From positions 127,773 through 191,772 of the forward strand of contig JAKAEB010000001.1 in assembly GCA_021818445.1 (NCBI GenBank): a stretch of DNA of 64,000 nt, in the 5' to 3' direction. Shown here one piece after another: positions 19,131 to 27,203 of the stretch. The notes under the pieces are model-generated. The model saw only the letters and a program-made list of their open reading frames with translations. It made no database searches and had not been told where the DNA came from. Numbering within the stretch: the stretch's first letter is position 1; each line of letters opens with the position of its first letter. A program made the translations under genes and the position numbers. This DNA is from Planctomycetota bacterium. Its GTDB lineage: Bacteria; Planctomycetota; Phycisphaerae; WQYP01.

Positions 19131-21146
19131 CTATGGCTGTCCGACCGACCGCCACATCTCATCGGTCAACACGCCATCATGTCCAGCACCGGCACTGGCC
19201 TGCTGGGAAAACATCGCATGATACATTCCCGCCTGCTGAATTAGCGAAGCATGATTACCATATTCCACCAGCCGCCCATCTACCAGTACGGCGATAGCGT
19301 CGGCGTGCATAACTGTACTGAGCCGATGGGCAATGATGATGGTGGTGCGGTTGCGCATAAGTTGCTGGAGAGAATCCTGAATCGCCCGCTCGCTGACGGC
19401 ATCCAGCGAACTGGTCGCCTCATCTAAAATTAATATAGGTGGATCGGCCAGTATCGCCCGCGCAATGGAGATTCGCTGCTTCTGCCCGCCGGAGAGCTTA
19501 TTACCTCGCTCGCCGATCTGTGTCTCGTACCCGTGTTCCAGTTCAGCAATAAATCCGTCCGCATTGGCCAGCTTGGCTGCCCGCACAATGTCATCATGAT
19601 TGGCACCACGCCGTCCAAAGCCGATATTTTCCTCAATTGTGCCATCAAACAGAAACACATCCTGCATGACCATGGCGATTGTACGCCGAAAATCGGCCAG
19701 GCGAATATCACGGATGTCACGTCCGTCCAGCTTAATGGCCCCGGACCGGACGTCGTAAAATCGGGCTATCAGATTGACCAACGTGGTTTTACCACTGCCC
19801 GATGGACCGACAATGGCCAATGTGCTTCCCGCCGGTATCGTCAGTTCGACACCATCAAGCACGATTTGGTCATCCCGATAGCCAAAGCCGACATGGCAAA
19901 GCTCAATCCGTCCTTCCACGCGCGAAAGACCTTTGGCATCGGGCTTGTCGGGCATATCCACCGGCTGACTGAGCACATCGCAAACGCGGTCCAGCGAGCC
20001 GAGATTTTGCTGCATAGCCTGCATCGAATCAATCATCTGTGTGATCGGCCCAAGCAGCATTAGCGCAAAGTATTGAAACATTACCAGATTGCCCACCTTC
20101 ATCTGATGCTTCAAAACCATCGTGCCGCCATACCACAAAATCACAATCCCAATCGCCGGCACGAACACCGACCAGCCAGTCGCCAGCAATCGACCGAGAA
20201 TTGATGTGTAGTATTGCTTTCGCACCATGGTGTGCTGGCGGGCACCAAATTCCGCCAGTTCGGTGTTTTCCCGCCGAAAGCCGCGCACCACTCGGATGCC
20301 GGCATACATATCACTTACCCTGGCCGAGAGCATGCTGCGATCATCCTGGATATTTCTCCATAGTGGCCGCAAACGCCGAAATATCAGCATATGTACCAGG
20401 ATCAATGGTGGAATTAGCACAACTGCAGCTACAAAAAGCTGCCAACTCGTCATAATAAGTATGACTAGAATCAAGATCATGCGCAGGGCTGCACCGGCCG
20501 GTGTTATGATGGAATTTTGAATACCGCCGACAATTTGATCGGTGTCCGCCATGATGCGGCTGATGATGCCTCCCGTGCGGAAGTCTCCCAATTGCGCCAG
20601 CGAAAGCTTGGAAAGATGGGTATGCAGGCGCTGCCGCAGAGTCGCCGCCAGTTTGTAATTAAGGCGTTGCACTGCCAGCACGCGCAGCCATGAGAGTGAA
20701 ACCCCCAGTACCTCGACAATCACCAACCCGATCACCAATGCCGCCAAACCATGCTCAGGCGAAGCGGTGATCCAATGTCTCAGACCGCCGACGGGTAATA
20801 ATCTGGCTATTGACAGCGGCTTGCCGGCAAACACGTCATCGATCGCCAGCTTGAGGACAAATGCTGGTGTAAGCGTTATTAAGGATGTCCCGAGTACCAC
20901 CAGCAGCAGAAGCGCTACCGCCCAATAGTAACCGCGCAGCATCAATGCATATTCACCCACCAGCCGCTGCTTGGAAAACTTGAATTTGTGCGGCGGTCCG
21001 TACCCGCCGCGCGTATGATATCCACCACCCATGGGCCGCTGGTATTCACTTGGCCCCGCATGCGGATCCACCAAGCGGTCACCACGCAGGTGCCCCTGCT
21101 TCACGCGGTTAATGAACTCTCGAAATCGCTGTCGGCTTGATTTCAT
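19131..21146 (-). CDS. ABC exporter, fused permease and ATPase (MsbA-like)
   Basis: A 671-residue half-transporter that works as a dimer in the inner membrane, exporting lipids or hydrophobic compounds. A polar head of about 65 residues rich in Arg and Gly precedes six transmembrane helices (about 70-370). The ATPase domain has GPSGSGKTTLV, LSGGQKQR, ILILDEATSSLDA and the switch His in IIAHRLST. MsbA proteins are shorter at the N-terminus, so the head is an addition. It is not clustered with lipid A genes; the substrate is therefore open. It lies downstream of the flavin reductase-like gene on the same strand with a 40-base gap. Confidence 0.88.
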   Translation of the reverse strand: MKSSRQRFREFINRVKQGHLRGDRLVDPHAGPSEYQRPMGGGYHTRGGYGPPHKFKFSKQRLVGEYALMLRGYYWAVALLLLVVLGTSLITLTPAFVLKLAIDDVFAGKPLSIARLLPVGGLRHWITASPEHGLAALVIGLVIVEVLGVSLSWLRVLAVQRLNYKLAATLRQRLHTHLSKLSLAQLGDFRTGGIISRIMADTDQIVGGIQNSIITPAGAALRMILILVILIMTSWQLFVAAVVLIPPLILVHMLIFRRLRPLWRNIQDDRSMLSARVSDMYAGIRVVRGFRRENTELAEFGARQHTMVRKQYYTSILGRLLATGWSVFVPAIGIVILWYGGTMVLKHQMKVGNLVMFQYFALMLLGPITQMIDSMQAMQQNLGSLDRVCDVLSQPVDMPDKPDAKGLSRVEGRIELCHVGFGYRDDQIVLDGVELTIPAGSTLAIVGPSGSGKTTLVNLIARFYDVRSGAIKLDGRDIRDIRLADFRRTIAMVMQDVFLFDGTIEENIGFGRRGANHDDIVRAAKLANADGFIAELEHGYETQIGERGNKLSGGQKQRISIARAILADPPILILDEATSSLDAVSERAIQDSLQQLMRNRTTIIIAHRLSTVMHADAIAVLVDGRLVEYGNHASLIQQAGMYHAMFSQQASAGAGHDGVLTDEMWRSVGQP

Positions 21147-21186
21147 CGCCTGCGTCCGGACTGCCGTCCCATCTCATCTTGCCACA

Positions 21187-21690
21187 TCAATAATTACTTC
21201 CATCATGCCGAATATGCACCACCGGTTGTGCATGCGGTGAATCATTCAGTCCGCCATCTTCCACCACACCAAGAAATAAATCGTGGTCGGCACCAAAATC
21301 CACCCGCTGTCGGAAGCGGCATTTCACCCATGCAGAGGCATCCAATAAAACAATGCCACCGTCATCCAGATGGCGCGTTCGCACACCCTCAATCGCTTCC
21401 GGCCCAGACAACGCCTGCCGAGCATACTTTTTCAATAAAATGCGGTCGCCAGCACCGATGATATTGATGATAAAACCACCGCTTTTTTCGATCGCTGCGG
21501 TCATCGGTCGCTCACGGTTGATGGCGGCTGCGACCACCAGCGGATCACGCGCAACCTGCTGCACGAATGAAACCAGCATGGCGGAAAGCTCGGGCCCGCG
21601 GCCTGCGGTCAATATAAACAGACCACTGGGAATTTTGCCGATGGCTCGAAACATCGGCAATATCGGGTCGACCGTGCTGTCAATGATCAC
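21187..21690 (-). CDS. Flavin reductase-like FMN-binding protein
   Basis: A 167-residue protein of the flavin reductase / flavoredoxin type with a split-barrel fold. Typical features are IPSGLFILTAG, MLVSFVQQVARDPLVVAAAINRE and LLDASAWVKCRF. The GTG at 21690 is chosen because it overlaps the queD stop as GTGA and has AAAGGAG 8 bases upstream; a longer frame would run into queD. Coupling with queD suggests joint expression, but a functional link is not established. It may reduce flavin for a partner enzyme. Confidence 0.78.
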   Translation of the reverse strand: MIIDSTVDPILPMFRAIGKIPSGLFILTAGRGPELSAMLVSFVQQVARDPLVVAAAINRERPMTAAIEKSGGFIINIIGAGDRILLKKYARQALSGPEAIEGVRTRHLDDGGIVLLDASAWVKCRFRQRVDFGADHDLFLGVVEDGGLNDSPHAQPVVHIRHDGSNY

Positions 21691-22496
21691 TTCACCAACT
21701 CCTTTTCTACTGGTTCGGATGCTTCCACCGTGCAACTGGTCTTGGGGGTTTCCCATAGGCGTATTCGCTGCAACCTGACCGGTGGAGGAAACGCATCCTC
21801 CAATGATTTAAATATAACCGCAGCGATGTTTTCCACGGTTGGATTGAGCTGGCCAAATTCTGCCACCTCAATATTCAAATGTTTATGATCCATCCGATCA
21901 ATCACCCTCTGATTAACTATATCGTGCAAACGCTGTAACGAAATCAATTCGCCCCCCGCGTCCGTCGGCCCTGAAAGCGTTACCTCCAATTCATAATTAT
22001 GCCCATGGCCATGTGGATTATTGCATTTACCGAATGTGGCCTTATTTTCCGCATCCGTCAGGTCCTTGCTGTGCAGGCGATGGGCGGCGGAAAATTCAAA
22101 GCGTTCAGTGAGCTCAATCATGCGTGTATCTCCATCCGTCAGGCGGTATTGCAGCCAGGGGCTGCTGCTGATTTCCAATCCTGTCAGCGTAACGGGCGCC
22201 AATTGGGCCTTCATCCGCGCCCACATCTGTTTGAGCATAAGCGGCACGGCGATATCCGCCGCGTATGCAAAATCAGATACCACCGCCTGCCGCACCAATT
22301 CGTCGATTTGCCGAATATTAATCAGCATGCCAGTGGCGGGCCCAATAGGGCCTGCAACTTCCACCTTCAGCGTGACAACCGGACCAAGCCCATCACCCCG
22401 CGGACTACCGGCAAACGAGTTACCAGTGGCTGTCCGAGTCGGGTCAACCCCTAAACTCAGACGTACCTCACGCTGCAATTTAACCCATCTGCTCAT
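21687..22496 (-). CDS. queD: 6-carboxytetrahydropterin synthase QueD, tandem-domain form
   Basis: Belongs to the 6-pyruvoyl-tetrahydropterin synthase family, which makes the precursor of queuosine. QueD proteins are about 120-150 residues, but this one has 269. The C-terminal half (about 125-265) is complete: FEFSAAHRLHS, GKCNNPHGHGHNYE with the zinc histidines and catalytic Cys, and a late Glu in LWETPKTSC. The N-terminal half shows the same fold pattern (for example GPATGMLINIRQIDELV matches the second-strand and helix region) but has none of the zinc His or Cys motifs. This looks like a duplication with one dead copy. It is the first gene of a three-gene minus-strand run. Confidence 0.85.
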   Translation of the reverse strand: MSRWVKLQREVRLSLGVDPTRTATGNSFAGSPRGDGLGPVVTLKVEVAGPIGPATGMLINIRQIDELVRQAVVSDFAYAADIAVPLMLKQMWARMKAQLAPVTLTGLEISSSPWLQYRLTDGDTRMIELTERFEFSAAHRLHSKDLTDAENKATFGKCNNPHGHGHNYELEVTLSGPTDAGGELISLQRLHDIVNQRVIDRMDHKHLNIEVAEFGQLNPTVENIAAVIFKSLEDAFPPPVRLQRIRLWETPKTSCTVEASEPVEKELVK

Positions 22497-22810
22497 CCCG
22501 TAATTGTATACACGAAATGGTGCGTCGTGCGGAAGGGAATGCCTTTGATATTTCTGGCGGACATTTCTGGCCAGCCATCAAAGATCCCGGAGGATGGGCC
22601 CAAATGATCGCCCCTGAATGCCATTACGATCCACCAATTGCAATGCCATCAATCGGTTTCGAGATTCATTCGGCGAGGGGGCCAGCGACCATCTGGCAGC
22701 GGCCCCGCACTACGAAACCACGCTCGCTCCGAAATGTGGCCGTGATTTCTTTGCAGCCTTCCCAATAAACTCGCAGCGGTTCTACGATGCTGCCCATGGC
22801 TTCTGCGAGA
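22497..22810. other. 314-base gap without a supported gene
   Basis: The only frame of size is a plus-strand 83-codon one with no ribosome binding site and no recognisable domain. A TATACA box on the minus strand near 22507-22512 could belong to the queD promoter, but its -35 is poor. Confidence 0.4.
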
Positions 22811-24241
22811 CTACTTCTTGCTAGATGTTGTCGATCGCAGGCTGGCCAGCAACTTCTTGGCCTTATCTGCTAATAAGCCCGTGCCACTGGCGGCCTTTTC
22901 AAGCCATATGATGGCTTTTTTCCTGTTTGGTGCAACGCCGATTCCGTTGGCATAAAACGCCCCCGCATAATATTCTGCTCGCACATAGCCCTCGCTCGCG
23001 GCGCGGTGGACTAAGTAAAAGCCAGCGCGCTCTTCTTGGGCAGTTTTGGCATTTGAAATGCGGAGCAAACCAAGGTCAAACATCGCATGCGATACCAAAG
23101 AAAAGCCGCCAAGATGGATCGCTCGCTTCAACCATTTTTCCGCTGCCGGAAGATCAGGACTATGTCCGTGTAAAAAGTACATACCGAGACTGTACGCCGC
23201 ACGCCCACTACCGGCACGAAAAGCCGCGTCGAGTCGGGACAAACCTAACTTTGGATCGGCCTTCGTGCCCGTTCCGCAAAGCAACATCGCACCGACATCC
23301 ACGGTCGCACCTCTTACGCCGTGCTTCGACGCCAGATTTAATAGCGTGAAAGCCCGCCTCAGGTTTACCTCTACCCCGTTTCCGTGATAGTAACAAAGGC
23401 CCAAAACGAAATCAGCTTCCGCATTACCTCCCGCCGCGCCCCACCTCGCGTCGTCCAATGCTAGTAGGTATTCCGGGTGCGGTTTGAAGTACAAAATGAA
23501 AGCGGCATCACCATCGGCGATGGGCGAACGCTGATCCGCCGCTTGCTGCAACCCGTAGAGCGCCTCGTGTCGGTAAGCGGCCAGGATTTTGCCGTTAGCG
23601 GCAATCTTGAATAGCATATCTATCGCCCGCACATAGCCCGATTGCGCTGCGCCCGCGAGCAAATGCAAGGCTTCGTTAATGTGGTTGGTGCGCCCTCGAA
23701 GCAGTTGTAAGGCAAATAAATACTGCGCCGGTGGCCAGCCAAGCCGGGCCGCCACCACAAGGGATTTCTCGGAAAGCCGTGCATTTGTTTCGCTATGGGA
23801 GAGGATTTTATAGAGTTGGTAGGCCGCTCGCCGGCATTTATTTCCCTCCGAATCCTGCAGCCAGCGGATACCCCATTTCCACCTCCTTGTCCCCTTCGCG
23901 CTTGTGGCGACGTAATAACGCCCGAGCCAATATTCCGCCACAGGGTCACGCGCTTCGGCCAGGGAAATCAGGTCATCGAGATGTGCATGGAGGCCGCTAG
24001 CATTGGCGGCGGCAATGGCTCGCACCTCCAGCGTGTGCGCATGCCCGGTGTCCGGCAAATGCTTAACCACAAATAATTTAGTTCGCGGTTCAGGTGCGGC
24101 CGCCTGGGCAACTTCCAATTTCACTATAGATGTGGAGATCATTAACACGAAGGCCGCTATAAACATCCGCCGCTGCGGGCATTTCCGCCAGTGCGTTAAC
24201 ACAGTCTTCCTTATCGGTGCGCAACCGAGAATGCACATCAT
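22811..24241 (-). CDS. Secreted Sel1-repeat protein
   Basis: 476 residues. A basic stretch followed by a hydrophobic core (MFIAAFVLMISTSIVK) and AQAAA suggests a signal peptide, so the rest is probably periplasmic. From about residue 90 on there are at least six Sel1-type helical repeats, such as ADFVLGLCYYHGNGVEVN and AEYYAGAFYANGIGVAPN, which normally act as protein-binding scaffolds. The start overlaps the stop of the upstream coiled-coil gene (ATGA), and that gene in turn overlaps the MotA-type gene. The three are therefore one operon. The likely job is to bind the periplasmic end of the motor-like complex or a substrate; that is inference. Confidence 0.8.
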   Translation of the reverse strand: MMCILGCAPIRKTVLTHWRKCPQRRMFIAAFVLMISTSIVKLEVAQAAAPEPRTKLFVVKHLPDTGHAHTLEVRAIAAANASGLHAHLDDLISLAEARDPVAEYWLGRYYVATSAKGTRRWKWGIRWLQDSEGNKCRRAAYQLYKILSHSETNARLSEKSLVVAARLGWPPAQYLFALQLLRGRTNHINEALHLLAGAAQSGYVRAIDMLFKIAANGKILAAYRHEALYGLQQAADQRSPIADGDAAFILYFKPHPEYLLALDDARWGAAGGNAEADFVLGLCYYHGNGVEVNLRRAFTLLNLASKHGVRGATVDVGAMLLCGTGTKADPKLGLSRLDAAFRAGSGRAAYSLGMYFLHGHSPDLPAAEKWLKRAIHLGGFSLVSHAMFDLGLLRISNAKTAQEERAGFYLVHRAASEGYVRAEYYAGAFYANGIGVAPNRKKAIIWLEKAASGTGLLADKAKKLLASLRSTTSSKK

Positions 24242-25374
24242 CGTTCCATGCCCCCCAGGCTGCGGGCATAATAGTAAGCCCGGGAAAACGACTGGCCGAA
24301 CGGGGTATGAGTGAAAGTCATTTTTTGCTTCGGAAGCGGGATGAACGTGAATTTTATTGCCGGATGCCGGTAGCTGAGGCTGAACGATTTATGCGCTACT
24401 TGCTTGCCATAGGCCGCAGTGAGCATGAACTTTGCTCTGGTATTAAGTTTGCCGGTGCCATCGGTCGCCGCGCCGCGTCCCAGCAAAACTACCCATATGT
24501 TCACCGACGACCGCAAATTAGCTTGCAGCACCTGTAGCATCATGGCGTTGGGCGATCTCGCCGCTACACCGGGGCCGTTATTGAGCCGGACCGGCCAAAG
24601 CCGCACGTCCGTTTGATGCGGAAAGGGAATATTTCCAGCCTTTAGCCCTTCCCTAAGCCGTGAGATTTGCAGCATTCGTTTTAAATCAAAACGAGGATCG
24701 TTGCGAAGAGAAATACTTGCATTGCCTTCACTCAAAGTGACACCAGCCTTCCAGAACGTCCTGCAGGCAACGATAAACGGCGTGCCGGCGTCAAATCGTC
24801 CATTGGGTGTATGTACCCTTTCGACCAACACGCTTAATGGGCGGTACAGTGCCACACCCTGATGATGCTCGAGATAATCAATCCTGGCATTTTGGCGCTG
24901 TATTTTCTGTCTGAGTTTCTGTATTTCGGTCTTCAGTTGCCTTATTTCTTCCTCAAGCTGCTGAATAAGCTTCCGATCAGTTCGCACTTGTCGGCGGAGA
25001 AGGCGGTTTTCACTTGTAAGTGTTTTGTCCCTCGCCTTAAGTTTATTTACCTCACCTCGCAGACGGATCAATTGCTGCTGGGCAGTTACCAGCTCTGCCT
25101 TGAGTTTTTTAAGCAGCCTTTCCAATTTCTCCAGCAACTTCGGGTCTACGCCATTCCGAACCGCCTGTTCAATCTGCTTTTCCAGTTTTTGTGACTGCCG
25201 GGCCGCCTGATTGATCGCTCGCTGTACCTTCTTCATTGACGGCGGCGGTGGATTCGGTCCAGTGTAGTAAGGGGCCAAAAGCAGAACCAAAAGAATAAAA
25301 GCGCCCATCGCCCCGGTGATAACATCCAGAAACGCAATATTAAATATATTGATTTCCCGGTCACGCCGCCGCAT
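24238..25374 (-). CDS. Single-helix membrane protein with long periplasmic coiled coil (MotB/ExbD-position partner)
   Basis: 378 residues. It begins MRRRDREINIFNIAFLDVITG and continues into one strong transmembrane helix (about 18-38) with an Asp near its start, the pattern of MotB/ExbD/ZorB-type subunits that pair with MotA/TolQ channels. A Pro-rich turn follows, then about 110 residues of continuous coiled coil rich in Lys, Gln, Leu and Arg (about 45-165). The C-terminal 200 residues form a beta-rich domain I do not recognise. No OmpA peptidoglycan-binding domain is visible. It overlaps the channel gene by 14 bases and the Sel1 gene by 4 bases, indicating fixed stoichiometry. The assignment rests on helix pattern and context. 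Confidence 0.72.
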   Translation of the reverse strand: MRRRDREINIFNIAFLDVITGAMGAFILLVLLLAPYYTGPNPPPPSMKKVQRAINQAARQSQKLEKQIEQAVRNGVDPKLLEKLERLLKKLKAELVTAQQQLIRLRGEVNKLKARDKTLTSENRLLRRQVRTDRKLIQQLEEEIRQLKTEIQKLRQKIQRQNARIDYLEHHQGVALYRPLSVLVERVHTPNGRFDAGTPFIVACRTFWKAGVTLSEGNASISLRNDPRFDLKRMLQISRLREGLKAGNIPFPHQTDVRLWPVRLNNGPGVAARSPNAMMLQVLQANLRSSVNIWVVLLGRGAATDGTGKLNTRAKFMLTAAYGKQVAHKSFSLSYRHPAIKFTFIPLPKQKMTFTHTPFGQSFSRAYYYARSLGGMER

Positions 25375-26218
25375 GGGGCTTTTCTCCCGTTCGCTGATCC
25401 GGTATGTAAAGTCGGTTGATTAAATTACGCAGGCAGTACTCACCCGCCTTCGATACAGCACCCTCCTCTTTGGTCTGAATGATGTTCTGCAGCAGCACGA
25501 TGATGGCGCTTTCCACCAGCGCAATCAGCGTGGTATTAAATGCAATCGCCAATGACGTGGTGACATTTGTCAGGCTTAATTGCCCCGGCTTAACCCCTGC
25601 CAGCGCATAGCCCAGGTGTGTCACCGTTCCCACGAAGCCCATCGTCGGAATCACCCACGCCAGATAGCGAATCATTGAATAGCGCAGATCAACCTTATTT
25701 CCCAGCAATTCCAGATTGGTAGACAGCACGCTGACCGCCTGATCCACCGATCGCGTGGATTGCAATTGTAATACGGCGGTATTGATCATGTTGGGTAAAA
25801 AGCCACCTTCCCCTGCGTGATATTCCATCGTGCGGCGACGTATTGAACCCAAGTCCTCAATCGTCAGCACGCTCGCCTCGTCTTCGGGTAAAAAGTGTGC
25901 AGTAATCAACTCGTTTTCCATTTTTGCAGATCGATAGCGGACGTAAAGTTCACCTAATCCCAAAAAGAATAGGACGTGGAGCAAATTTTGAATCGTGAAG
26001 GGATACGGAAACCGTGAATGGGTGGTGTGTTCCAGGATCAACGTGGCGACGTAACTGTTTTCCGGCAGGATTAGACTTAAAAAACCAATAAATAAAAGGG
26101 CACACAGTAGTGATGCGATGGCTGTTGGTCCCCGTGCCGGAGTCACCATGCCGCCGGACGGACGGGAAAAATGGCCGGAAAGCAGGGCCGCTACGTAATT
26201 CGTCTTACCCTTTGACAT
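25361..26218 (-). CDS. MotA/TolQ/ExbB-type proton channel subunit
   Basis: 285 residues with four predicted membrane helices: around 30-50, 75-95, 190-212 and 230-255. The two C-terminal helices carry the family signature (YLAWVIPTMGFVGTVTHL and TTSLAIAFNTTLIALVESA), the part that lines the ion path in MotA, TolQ and ExbB. The cytoplasmic loop between helices 2 and 3 is about 90 residues. It is the first gene of the operon, with its own promoter at 26274-26302. By family it should use the proton or sodium gradient to move a single-helix partner, here the next gene. Confidence 0.82.
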   Translation of the reverse strand: MSKGKTNYVAALLSGHFSRPSGGMVTPARGPTAIASLLCALLFIGFLSLILPENSYVATLILEHTTHSRFPYPFTIQNLLHVLFFLGLGELYVRYRSAKMENELITAHFLPEDEASVLTIEDLGSIRRRTMEYHAGEGGFLPNMINTAVLQLQSTRSVDQAVSVLSTNLELLGNKVDLRYSMIRYLAWVIPTMGFVGTVTHLGYALAGVKPGQLSLTNVTTSLAIAFNTTLIALVESAIIVLLQNIIQTKEEGAVSKAGEYCLRNLINRLYIPDQRTGEKPHAAA

Positions 26219-26273
26219 GGCCGCACCATCCCCTCACAAGGCATTTACACACCTCGGGCACCACATAAATAAG

Positions 26274-26302
26274 AGTCTACGCCAGGCTCATTTATTGTTC
26301 AA
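26274..26302 (-). promoter_or_regulatory. Promoter of the MotA-like operon
   Basis: On the minus strand TTGAAC (26302-26297), a 17-base spacer and TAGACT (26279-26274). The channel gene starts about 55 bases downstream. The same -10, TAGACT, appears before the candidate RNA at 60407. Confidence 0.5.
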
Positions 26303-26328
26303 ACGGGCGTGTAAATCACTTTGGCTGT

Positions 26329-26465
26329 GGGCGTGGTGATTCTGGCGGCACCCTCGGGATGCCGAGTGCCTCAACCCGCTTAGCCTTTCGAAAACTCCCC
26401 ATGATCCCCTCAATTCGCCCGTTTTTCGACGATTTGGCCCCCGTCCGGAAAGATTGCCATGCCTG
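26329..26465 (+). repeat. Dispersed repeat, copy B
   Basis: Matches copy A over its whole length: GGGCGTGGTGATTCTGGCGG, then CTCAACCCGCTT, then GTCCGGAAAGATTGCCATG. The hairpin is kept with compensating change (GGCACCCTCGGGATGCC). It lies in the 307-base gap between the zinc-ribbon gene and the promoter of the MotA-like operon. Confidence 0.6.
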
Positions 26466-26525
26466 CAACTGCCCGAATTAAAAGCGAAGCTCTGCGGGTT
26501 GATATGTGACGCCCGCCAACCACCA

Positions 26526-27038
26526 TCAGTCACCAATAAAATCAAGAATGCCATTGATCATCGCATCAATGCAGCGAATATGGCTGATGTGCACATATTC
26601 CTCCTGGTCTACCTGCTGGGCCACTTGTCGCAGTTTTGGGCCGTATTGTTTCAAATCATCTGGCAACTCATCGTCCCATCCATGGACAATCTCATCGATT
26701 TTGTCCAGTTCGCCCTTGTCCATCCAGATGCCGCCACATCCCGTGCATTTATCCACAATCACACCGGTATCGTCGCCGTAATTGACAGCCCGCGTGGGCT
26801 TACCGCATTGGGGGCATGTCAATTGTCGATCGATTTTTTGTTGCGCCGTCTCTGCAATCTTCGCCGCCTGCGCCGCCGCAAGGCACTCTTTTTCGGTAAA
26901 GCGGTTTTCGCGCGCCTTCAGGATGTTTTCCAACTGCTCGGCATCCATCCAGTCACCGCCGCAACTCGGACATACTTCAATGTGGACGCCTTCGTAATCC
27001 AAACCTTCAAGCGTTTGACGGCATTTGGGGCACTGCAT
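26526..27038 (-). CDS. Double zinc-ribbon protein (zf-TFIIB type)
   Basis: 170 residues with two four-Cys zinc ribbons: MQCPKCRQTL with CPSCGGDWMD at the N-terminus, and LTCPQCGKPT with CTGCGGIWMD at about residues 74-105. Each ribbon ends in the WMD signature of the TFIIB-like zinc finger family, which is common in bacteria and of unknown biochemical role. The C-terminal 60 residues are acidic and helical. An AGGAGA stretch lies before the ATG. It is divergent from hrpB and not in an operon. Confidence 0.83.
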   Translation of the reverse strand: MQCPKCRQTLEGLDYEGVHIEVCPSCGGDWMDAEQLENILKARENRFTEKECLAAAQAAKIAETAQQKIDRQLTCPQCGKPTRAVNYGDDTGVIVDKCTGCGGIWMDKGELDKIDEIVHGWDDELPDDLKQYGPKLRQVAQQVDQEEYVHISHIRCIDAMINGILDFIGD

Positions 27039-27203
27039 AACATCTCCTGACTATCCGGGCAACAATCAATTGCGACCGGTGGAGCATAAGGCCGGTGCAA
27101 ATGGTTGGTCAAGGCGCTTCGTCTATGCCTTCGCCAAAAAATGATCGGGATGGCTGCACCGCCCGGTGGCATTCCGCGTGGTCATCACGTTAAACTGCAA
27201 GTA

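Noticed and set aside
22517..22768. 83-codon plus-strand frame between queD and the Sel1 gene
   Set aside because: No start signal and no domain; the region looks like a plain promoter gap.
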